The notes under the pieces are model-generated. The model did no database searches, had not been told where the DNA came from, and saw nothing but the letters and a program-made list of their open reading frames with translations. From contig PMMB01000248.1 in assembly GCA_003165495.1 (NCBI GenBank), positions 2,849-16,002 of the forward strand: a DNA stretch of 13,154 nt, written 5' to 3'. A program made the translations under genes and the position numbers. The stretch's first letter is position 1. Each line of letters begins with the position of its first letter. Source of the DNA: Gammaproteobacteria bacterium (GTDB lineage Bacteria > Pseudomonadota > Gammaproteobacteria > Steroidobacterales > Steroidobacteraceae). This document shows, in pieces, positions 8,201 through 13,154 of the stretch.

Positions 8201-8302
8201 GGGCAAGCGAATGAACGCGACTATCCCTAGAAAAAACAACACGACGAACAGTACGATCGGCGTGACCGGGTGGCGGATCGCCCAAGCCGAAATATTTCTC
8301 AT
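5228..8302 (-). CDS. RND efflux pump, inner-membrane subunit (HAE1/AcrB-like)
   Basis: A 1024-residue protein, full length for an AcrB-type trimeric proton-driven exporter. TM1 follows the short cytoplasmic start (WAIRHPVTPIVLF), then a large periplasmic loop, TM2-6, a second large loop and TM8-12. The proton-relay residues are kept: D400 and D401 in GVLVDDAIVEIENI (TM4), K908 in MGIVGKNSILLVDFA (TM10), and T945/T946 in RPIVMTTVAMVAGMLP (TM11). The RLPINLDPDVSFP opening is typical of the HAE1 family. It works with the fusion protein just upstream, whose stop overlaps its ATG (8299-8302). No outer-membrane channel gene follows; instead the CAP-protein gene overlaps its stop. The substrate is not predictable, whether drug, dye, fatty acid or other hydrophobe. 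No metal-efflux (CusA) methionine pattern is evident. Confidence 0.94.
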   Translation of the reverse strand: MRNISAWAIRHPVTPIVLFVVLFFLGIVAFIRLPINLDPDVSFPAVDVNVSQPGAAPTEMETQIAQRVEGSISSIGNVRNITTFIVEGQVNMFVLFEIGTPIDRAVTDVRDAVAKVRNDLPQGIFEPLVTRVNVDGGAFAYYAVTTTNLTPEQLSWFIDNTVTKRLLAVPGIAQVSRSGGVDREIRVELDPGRLQALGLTAVEVNEQLRALNMDAAGGRAQVGGGEQAIRVLGGAKTAEALGDTQVILPGGKSVRLREIADVHDGIAEVRTIARLNGRSATTFGVFKAKGASDVTVAKAVDAELDKIKAENPAVRMSSVFTTVDHTLRTYHSAMSALIEGSILAVVVVWFFLRNVRATMISALAIPLSAIPTFVFMQWMGFTLNQITLLGLSLVAGVLVDDAIVEIENIVRHMRMGKSCFQAAIDAADEIGLAVVATSFTIIAVFLPVSFMGGISGQYFKQFGLTIASAVFISLMVARLITPVLAAYALRSDSLVVHNTDGPIMTRYLSLLRWCVANRWKTIAAGGLFFVLSVACLAIIPTSFVPPEDFSNAQLVIELPPGGTLEDTSRVSAAATAILRKSPEVKSVVEFVGGDDGEIRNATTYIGLVPRSERSISQKQWEQKMMPLLAQVPDGQLNFSENGGGRDIQLYLTGDDPELVERTGHKVLAEIRALPEVRDARIRGDLPRPEIVVHPRLDIAAQLGVSVQSISQTIRIATLGDLPQNGAKFSLTDRQIPIRVSLLESARRDLTTLENLPVPTASGASVPLKSVADLSFGQGPSAVRRYNQSRRVFLEADMSPGVELGTATKKIYALPTLKHLPEGVHLVETGNTEFMTELYQNFLLAVGAGILMVFAVLVLLFVRVLQPITILSALPLSLGGAVLALLLTGLPFSLPVVIGILMLMGIVGKNSILLVDFAIEEMRAGKTRLAAILEAGHKRARPIVMTTVAMVAGMLPVAVGWGGDSDFRGPMAIAVIGGLITSTALTLVIVPAVFTVLDDVERWIAPKAGKLLADSPVPSARESAV

Positions 8303-9462
8303 AATCTGCCCGGCTCTTTCAAGACCGGATTGACCAGTTCGCCCTCCTGCAAAAACGCGCCTGCGGTGGCGACGACCTGCTCTTTGCCGTTGATGCCGTC
8401 GGCGATGGTCACTCCGTTCTGCACCACACCCGATACATGCACGGCGCGGCGCTCGACCTTGTGCTGCGCGCTAACGATCAAGACATAGCTTCCCTTGTCG
8501 TCGGTCAGCACGGCCGTTTGCGGCAGAACCGCGCGATCGGCGTTGCTCACGGTCACTTCGGCGCGCGCGAATGCTCCGGGCCGCAAATTCGGGTCCGGAG
8601 TAAGCGCCACGCGAGCCATCCCTAAGCGGGTTTGCGGATCGATGACGGCACCGAGGAGACGGACGTGACCTTCGTAAACGCGGGGAGTGCCGGTCAACCG
8701 CACATTGACGAGTTGGCCGACCTTCAGCAGAGGCAGGTCTTGCTCAGACACCTGTCCTCGCAGCTCGACTTCGCCGCCTTCCGAAAGACGAAACAGGGCC
8801 TCGCCGCCCGGCGTCGCGGTTTGCCCCACTTCGACGTTGCGAGTCAATATGATCCCATCTGCCGGTGCGCGCACTGCGGCACGCGCGAGACGCGCTTGCG
8901 CCTCCGCCAGCTGCGCGGCGGCGACTTTAACCTTGGCGGCGGCGGTCACTCCGGCGGACTTGCGGCGTTGCGTTTCCTCAGCCGACAAAGCGCCCGACGC
9001 GCCGACGGCTTGCGCGCGGCGATATTCTGCATCAGCCAGTTCAGCCTCGGCACGCGCCTGCTCGAGCGCCGCTTCGAGATTGGCCACCTGCGGTTCCAAC
9101 ACCGAGACATTCAGGCGCGCCAGCACTTGACCGCGCTTGACATGGTCACCGGCCTCGACATAAATCGCGGCGACGCGTCCGGCATCGCCTTCGACGCCGA
9201 TGGGCATGTCGTAACGCGCCGCGATAGTACCAATGATGCTCACGGTCGTCGGCACGGAACTCACCCCGACCTCGGTCACCGACACCGTCGGAATCGGGTT
9301 TCTATTGGGAACAGTCTTCACTCCCAATGCCTGTGTCAGGCGCCACGCGAGCGCGGCGACGAAGACGACAATTGCGCCGATGATCGCTGCGCGGAGCCAG
9401 AACCCGCGTCTTTCGTACCAGGAAGCGGTTAACTGCAGGAATTCAGAAGAAACTACATTCAT
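8299..9462 (-). CDS. RND efflux periplasmic adaptor (membrane fusion protein)
   Basis: 387 residues, HlyD/AcrA family. A single N-terminal membrane anchor (about 22-43) replaces the lipoprotein signal seen in AcrA. Next come the first lipoyl half with EAGDHVKRGQVLARL (103-117) and an alpha-helical hairpin rich in Ala, Glu and Arg (about 123-197). The second lipoyl half follows (VRAPADGIILTRNVEVGQTA, 197-216), then a beta-barrel (VELRGQVSEQDLPLLKVGQ) with the VIDPQTRLGMARV strand, and the membrane-proximal domain ending near LVNPVL. It should bridge the RND pump to an outer-membrane channel. The ATG at 9462 overlaps the stop of the acyl-CoA dehydrogenase (ATGA, 9459-9462), and its own stop overlaps the pump start in the same way. 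This implies tight stoichiometric coupling. Confidence 0.93.
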   Translation of the reverse strand: MNVVSSEFLQLTASWYERRGFWLRAAIIGAIVVFVAALAWRLTQALGVKTVPNRNPIPTVSVTEVGVSSVPTTVSIIGTIAARYDMPIGVEGDAGRVAAIYVEAGDHVKRGQVLARLNVSVLEPQVANLEAALEQARAEAELADAEYRRAQAVGASGALSAEETQRRKSAGVTAAAKVKVAAAQLAEAQARLARAAVRAPADGIILTRNVEVGQTATPGGEALFRLSEGGEVELRGQVSEQDLPLLKVGQLVNVRLTGTPRVYEGHVRLLGAVIDPQTRLGMARVALTPDPNLRPGAFARAEVTVSNADRAVLPQTAVLTDDKGSYVLIVSAQHKVERRAVHVSGVVQNGVTIADGINGKEQVVATAGAFLQEGELVNPVLKEPGRL

Positions 9463-11180
9463 GACACCACATCCCAGGGATAACGTCCTTTGTCCAGGAT
9501 GAACCCGGCTAACCGGTTCATCTCCCCATCCTCATTGCGCGTGATTCGCCGCACAATGTTCGCCATCCGCCGCTTCGCCTGCTGAGCGAAGACACGCGCT
9601 ATCCCGATGGCCTGTACTCCTTGTTCGCCCGACGCGCGGCCCAAACTTGCCGCCCGCGACAATACGCACAGGCCGACGAACAGATCGATGCCGATGTCGG
9701 CGACACGTTTCAAATCATGCTGTCGATCGGCTATGGACTTGCCGTGCTTGCGCAACAAGTAGTCGGCCGCCTTGGCGAGTTCCAGAGTATATCGCTCATA
9801 GATCCCGGCCGCCTCACGCAGCGCTTCAGGCAATGGAGTCAAAATCTTGTCGCGGCCCACCCCGGTCGCCTGCGTCAGGCGCTTTTCCGCATAATCGGTC
9901 AACACGCCAAAGCCCTTGATGAAATTATTGAATATGTCATCCACGGCGGCTTTCAGTTCACCGAACGACTTACCCAGATCCTTGAGGCCGGACAGAGCGA
10001 TATACAGCCTGAGCACCTCATTGGTTCCCTCGAAGATCGTCAAAATGCGGCAATCGCGCGTGATCTTTTCGTATGGGTAATCGCGCATGAAGCCGCTGCC
10101 GGCTGCAATCTGCAGCGCTTCGTAGGCGCTGCGCTGCAAGGCTTCACTGGCAAAGATCTTGCTCATGGCCGCTTCCACCGAATAGTCCTGGGCCCCGGAA
10201 TCGATGTAGTGAGCCACCATCCAGACAACGCTCTCGGCGGCGAAACAATCGACCGTCATTTGCGAAATTTTTTCGCGAACGAGACCGAATTCCGCGATGG
10301 GAATTTCGAACTGCCTGCGCGTCAGCGCCTGTTGCGTCGCAAGAGCAATGAGCGCCTTCATGCCCCCGACCGCCCCGCCCCCAAGGCCGGTACGCCCATT
10401 GTTCAATATCGCCATGGCCACCTTGAACCCCTTGCCCTCCGAATCGAGTACGTTGTCGGCCGGAACCCGCACGTCCGCAAAACTCACGGTGGTGGTCGAG
10501 GAGGCGCGGATTCCCATTTTGTCCTCATGCTGGCCATGGCTTACCCCAGGGCACGCCGCCTCGACCAGGAATGCCGTGATCTTGCCCGCTGCCGACGAGG
10601 TCCGTGCAAACACCGTATACAAATCGGCAATGCCGCCGTTGGTGATCCAAATCTTCTCCCCGTTGAGAATCCAACTGCCGTCGGCATTCTTGACCGCGTG
10701 AGTACGAATCGACGCCGCGTCCGAGCCGGCACCGGACTCGGTCAGGCAAAACGCCGCGATCATTGCTCCGCTGGCCAGTTTCGGCAGGTAGCGTGCCTTT
10801 TGTTCGGCGGTGCCGAACAACAAAATACCCTTCATCCCGATGGAACTGTGCGCACCAATGGTGAGCGACACCGAGCTGTCGTGCGAACTGCTCTGGCTCA
10901 GCACGCGCGCGTACCCGGCATTCGATAGGCCGAGGCCGCCGTGCTCCTCCGGGATGATGAGACCGAACAACCCTAGATCTCGCAACCCTTGAATGAACTC
11001 CGCCGGCTGCTCTGCCTTGACGTCCCAGCGCTTGAAGTCTTGATGCCTGGGTCCCAAGAATTGATCGATGGCATCGACCATCATCCCGAGAACTTCGCGG
11101 TCTTTATCGCGCAGACTCGGGTACGGAAAGAGTTGCTCTTCGAGGATCCTTCCCGCCATGAGATTTTTCGCGACGCTCAT
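9459..11180 (-). CDS. Long-chain acyl-CoA dehydrogenase (VLCAD/ACAD9-like)
   Basis: 573 residues from the ATG chosen here. A standard acyl-CoA dehydrogenase core (about 25-400) would catalyse the FAD-dependent alpha-beta dehydrogenation that opens beta-oxidation, passing electrons to ETF. Motifs: AFCLTESGAGSDAASIRT (143-160), WILNGEKIWITNGG (170-183), QIAAGSGFMRDYPYEKITRD, and IFEGTNEVLRLYIALSG (382-398) with the catalytic-base glutamate E384. The ~175-residue helical extension after this is the mark of the VLCAD/ACAD9 type, tied to long-chain substrates and membrane association. The frame also allows a GTG at 11189, but the ATG at 11180 has AGGTG (11191-11187) six bases upstream, so it is preferred. 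It sits between ccmI and the RND adaptor in one apparent operon, an unusual place for a fatty-acid enzyme. Confidence 0.92.
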   Translation of the reverse strand: MSVAKNLMAGRILEEQLFPYPSLRDKDREVLGMMVDAIDQFLGPRHQDFKRWDVKAEQPAEFIQGLRDLGLFGLIIPEEHGGLGLSNAGYARVLSQSSSHDSSVSLTIGAHSSIGMKGILLFGTAEQKARYLPKLASGAMIAAFCLTESGAGSDAASIRTHAVKNADGSWILNGEKIWITNGGIADLYTVFARTSSAAGKITAFLVEAACPGVSHGQHEDKMGIRASSTTTVSFADVRVPADNVLDSEGKGFKVAMAILNNGRTGLGGGAVGGMKALIALATQQALTRRQFEIPIAEFGLVREKISQMTVDCFAAESVVWMVAHYIDSGAQDYSVEAAMSKIFASEALQRSAYEALQIAAGSGFMRDYPYEKITRDCRILTIFEGTNEVLRLYIALSGLKDLGKSFGELKAAVDDIFNNFIKGFGVLTDYAEKRLTQATGVGRDKILTPLPEALREAAGIYERYTLELAKAADYLLRKHGKSIADRQHDLKRVADIGIDLFVGLCVLSRAASLGRASGEQGVQAIGIARVFAQQAKRRMANIVRRITRNEDGEMNRLAGFILDKGRYPWDVVS

Positions 11181-11192
11181 CTCAAACACCTA
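11181..11192 (-). promoter_or_regulatory. Ribosome binding site of the acyl-CoA dehydrogenase overlapping the ccmI stop
   Basis: AGGTG (11191-11187) shares bases with the TAG stop of ccmI (11192-11190) and lies six bases before the ATG at 11180. It decides the start, because the in-frame GTG at 11189 falls within this site. Its position suggests reinitiation by ribosomes finishing ccmI. Confidence 0.65.
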
Positions 11193-12254
11193 TTCGGCGA
11201 CGCGATCAATCACGAGATTGCGTACCCCGTCGCGGCCCACATCGTAAGAGACTTCGCCGTAAAAATCGCCTGCCGCCGGCAGGGGTTGGCCGCTGAAGGA
11301 CACCCGCGCCGTGATGGATACCTGTTGTCCGCCCACTAGAACGCGCCCCGGCAACATGGAATCGGTCGCGGAAAGATGCACCTCGGTGCCGATGGCCGCA
11401 GTCGTCAGCCGCTTGGCGGCAAGCGGCGGTCCCTGACTGCCGGGCTCACGTGCAAAGACGAACAAGGGGGCCTCCGACACCAGCCGTGACTTCAAAGCGG
11501 GCGAAATGCTGATTTTGATCGTGACTTCCGCGGCTCGCGAGGCCCCCGACAACGTGCTCGTCCCCGCGGGTGACGCATTGGTCCCAGCCGGCGCAGCGTT
11601 GGCTGTGCCGCCGGCCGCAGAACCGCCCGCCGGCGGGCCCAGATCCGCAATGCGCGCATCCAGCATTTGCTCGATCTGGGCCGGTGGATGCATATTCTTG
11701 AGTGCCTGCCAACGTGTGCGCGCGAGCGCGCGATCACCGCGCACCGCAGCAGCGAAGCCGCCGTACAACAGGGCCTTCGGGTTGGTGGGCGCCAACACCA
11801 AGGCCTCCTCGAACAGCTGTGCGGCCGGCGGCGTGATATCGCCGCCCGCCCGCAAACTCATGGCTTCGCCCAATCCCATGGCGGCCTCCTCGCTCTTGCC
11901 GCCCAGCTGGCGTGCATGATCGTAGGCAACGATGGCGTCATCCAAGCGCTCCAATGTGAGATAGGACCGCCCGAGCATCAGCCAGCCGTCCAGATCATTC
12001 GGCTTATCTTGCAAGCGCTTTTCCAACTTGGCGACCATGGCGGCGACATCCGGGCCCGCGGTGCTCTGAGACTGCGCCGGCGCATGCCAATTCCAATTGG
12101 ACCACAGTGGGTAAAGACCCGCCGCCGCGCCGATGACGATCACCGCCACCAGCGCTCCGAGTACCCGGCTTTGTCTGTCGCGAATCAGCGGGAAGGCGGC
12201 CGCGGCCGCGGCGATCGCGGCCATGACGGCGGCGATGACGAGGAATGTATTCAT
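11190..12254 (-). CDS. ccmI: Cytochrome c maturation protein CcmI (CycH/NrfG-like)
   Basis: 354 residues. Two N-terminal membrane helices (about 1-24 and 31-51) come first, then a TPR-type helical region (about 70-205; motifs DLDGWLMLGRSYLTLERLDDA, EEALVLAPTNPKALLYGG). An Ala/Gly/Thr/Ser/Pro-rich linker follows (206-240), and finally a CcmI C-terminal beta domain: APLFVFAREPG, PPLAAKRL, LSATDSMLPGR, ITARVSFSGQPLPAAGDFYGE. In System I maturation, CcmI holds apocytochrome c through its TPR domain and feeds it to the CcmFH heme ligation complex. It follows ccmH by 16 bases, with no strong ribosome binding site (AAG only). Its stop abuts the acyl-CoA dehydrogenase translation signals. The architecture matches full-length proteobacterial CcmI. 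Confidence 0.9.
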   Translation of the reverse strand: MNTFLVIAAVMAAIAAAAAAFPLIRDRQSRVLGALVAVIVIGAAAGLYPLWSNWNWHAPAQSQSTAGPDVAAMVAKLEKRLQDKPNDLDGWLMLGRSYLTLERLDDAIVAYDHARQLGGKSEEAAMGLGEAMSLRAGGDITPPAAQLFEEALVLAPTNPKALLYGGFAAAVRGDRALARTRWQALKNMHPPAQIEQMLDARIADLGPPAGGSAAGGTANAAPAGTNASPAGTSTLSGASRAAEVTIKISISPALKSRLVSEAPLFVFAREPGSQGPPLAAKRLTTAAIGTEVHLSATDSMLPGRVLVGGQQVSITARVSFSGQPLPAAGDFYGEVSYDVGRDGVRNLVIDRVAE

Positions 12255-12270
12255 TGTTTACTTGGGTAAC

Positions 12271-12738
12271 TTAGGGTCCGGTCGCGGGCTCATCATCCAG
12301 CGGCATGCGCGAACGTTGGCGCACGACGCGATAGATAATCACGCCGCCCAGCAGCAGCATGATGAATGGAGCGCCCCAAATGAGGAGGGTTTTAGGTTCC
12401 AGCGGCGGACTGAAACGCACGAACTCGCCATAGCGGTCCGTCATGAAATCGAAAATTGCGTCATCGCTTTTTCCGGCCACCAGCATCTCCCGCACCTGCC
12501 TGCGAAGATCGCTGGCAAGTTCGACATTCGAATCGGCGATGGATTCATTTTGGCAGACGAGACAGCGAAGGTCCTGGGCTATTCGTTCGAAGCGTGCTTG
12601 TAAAGCGTGATCTTCGAGTTGGCCGTTGGCGTCCACCGCCTGCGTGGCTGCGGAGCAGGCGAACGCCCCTATGATGCCTACGAGCACAAGCGCGAGCGCA
12701 CCGACGCTCGCGTGTAGTCGCGGTGTCGGCCGGTTCAC
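12271..12738 (-). CDS. ccmH: Cytochrome c maturation protein CcmH (CcmL/NrfF family)
   Basis: 155 residues. An N-terminal export signal (about 11-31) precedes a periplasmic three-helix domain with the redox pair LRCLVCQNESIADSN (C59, C62), then a C-terminal membrane helix (about 117-138). The protein reduces the cysteines of apocytochrome c heme-binding motifs together with CcmG before heme ligation. The usual CQNQS is CQNES here, a mild change outside the cysteines. The length fits the short form lacking a fused CcmI part, consistent with a separate ccmI downstream. The start is GTG at 12738, overlapping the TGA of dsbE (GTGA, 12735-12738). Confidence 0.95.
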   Translation of the reverse strand: MNRPTPRLHASVGALALVLVGIIGAFACSAATQAVDANGQLEDHALQARFERIAQDLRCLVCQNESIADSNVELASDLRRQVREMLVAGKSDDAIFDFMTDRYGEFVRFSPPLEPKTLLIWGAPFIMLLLGGVIIYRVVRQRSRMPLDDEPATGP

Positions 12739-13154
12739 GCGCCGCCCCGGCGCGCAGCGGCGATTCGCGGCATAAATTCATGTTCCCAGACTTCCTGCGT
12801 CATGGGCGTGATGAATTTGAAAATCACCCGGCCTTGCCCATCGACCAAGAACGTTTCCGGCGCACCGTAGACGCCCCAATTGATCGCCGTGCGTCCGTCG
12901 GTGTCGAATGCCACCGCCTGATAAGGATTACCGAGCTGCGCCAACCACTGCTTCGCTTTTTCGCGGTCATCCATGTAAACGAGTCCGATGATGGGAACCA
13001 CATGTTGTTGCGAAATGGCGAGCAGCGCTCCGTGTTCTTCCCGACACGCGGCGCACCAGGTACCCCACACGTTCAATACATAGACCTGACCCTTGAAAAC
13101 CGCATTGCTGACGGGGCGCGAAGCATCCAGCACATCGGTGAGAGTGAACTCCGG
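12735..13154 (-). CDS. dsbE: Thiol:disulfide interchange protein DsbE/CcmG, missing its N-terminus
   Basis: The frame is open to the right edge of the window, so the gene is partial; 139 residues are visible, beginning PEFTLTDVLDASRP. A GTG at 13133 is only an internal valine and not the start, since the N-terminal anchor is missing. The thioredoxin fold is clear: VLNVWGTWCAACREEH with the active-site pair CAAC, and the cis-proline region YGAPETFLVDGQG. The acidic active-site surroundings are typical of reducing CcmG proteins. It would be held in the inner membrane facing the periplasm, take electrons from DsbD/CcdA and reduce CcmH or apocytochrome c. It begins the visible part of the minus-strand operon; ccmF would be expected beyond the edge. 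Confidence 0.93.
   Translation of the reverse strand, partial: PEFTLTDVLDASRPVSNAVFKGQVYVLNVWGTWCAACREEHGALLAISQQHVVPIIGLVYMDDREKAKQWLAQLGNPYQAVAFDTDGRTAINWGVYGAPETFLVDGQGRVIFKFITPMTQEVWEHEFMPRIAAARRGGA

Noticed and set aside
9621..10928. 435-codon plus-strand open frame opposite the acyl-CoA dehydrogenase
   Set aside because: It is a low-content antisense shadow; all conserved motifs are on the minus strand.
11187..11189. GTG as the start of the acyl-CoA dehydrogenase
   Set aside because: It lies within the AGGTG ribosome binding site of the better ATG at 11180.
13131..13133. GTG as the start of dsbE
   Set aside because: The frame remains open to the window edge with family-like residues (PEFTLTD) before it, and the N-terminal membrane anchor would be missing.

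Overview
The window is GC-rich, densely coded chromosomal DNA. It most resembles a gammaproteobacterium: the right edge carries the 3' end of a System I cytochrome c maturation operon in the usual dsbE(ccmG)-ccmH-ccmI order, beside RND and EmrB/QacA-type drug exporters. I cannot place the genus. I see no mobile element, phage gene, CRISPR array, rRNA or tRNA.

Left part (1-2282). A truncated plus-strand P1-family peptidase (DmpA-like) ends at 186. It converges with a minus-strand class III PLP-dependent aminotransferase (227-1561), whose promoter region has a perfect TATAAT and, just upstream, a 20-bp dyad. Across a 337-base gap without a gene lies a divergent crcB/fluC fluoride channel gene (1902-2282).

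Middle part (2360-4365). A MarR-family regulator and a 14-TM DHA2 (EmrB/QacA) exporter form a two-gene unit with an ATGA stop/start overlap. An inverted repeat overlaps the likely transcription start, just downstream of an extended -10 element, which suggests MarR autoregulation. No EmrA-type adaptor gene is next to the exporter.

Right part (4401-13154), all minus strand, read from high to low coordinates: dsbE (cut by the window end), ccmH, ccmI, a VLCAD/ACAD9-like long acyl-CoA dehydrogenase, an RND membrane-fusion protein, an RND pump and a secreted CAP/SCP-domain protein. Nearly every junction is a 4-base overlap or directly abutting, so the seven genes look co-transcribed and translationally coupled. 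Fusing a heme-maturation module with an acyl-CoA dehydrogenase, an efflux pair lacking an outer-membrane channel and a CAP protein is the most unusual thing here. The CAP protein is itself an internal duplication whose first copy has lost the family's metal-site residues while keeping the matching cysteine pair.

Overall the content is mostly recognisable housekeeping and efflux functions. I did not find a clearly new system. The best leads are the ccm/ACAD/RND/CAP linkage, the tandem CAP protein and the two promoter-associated dyads.
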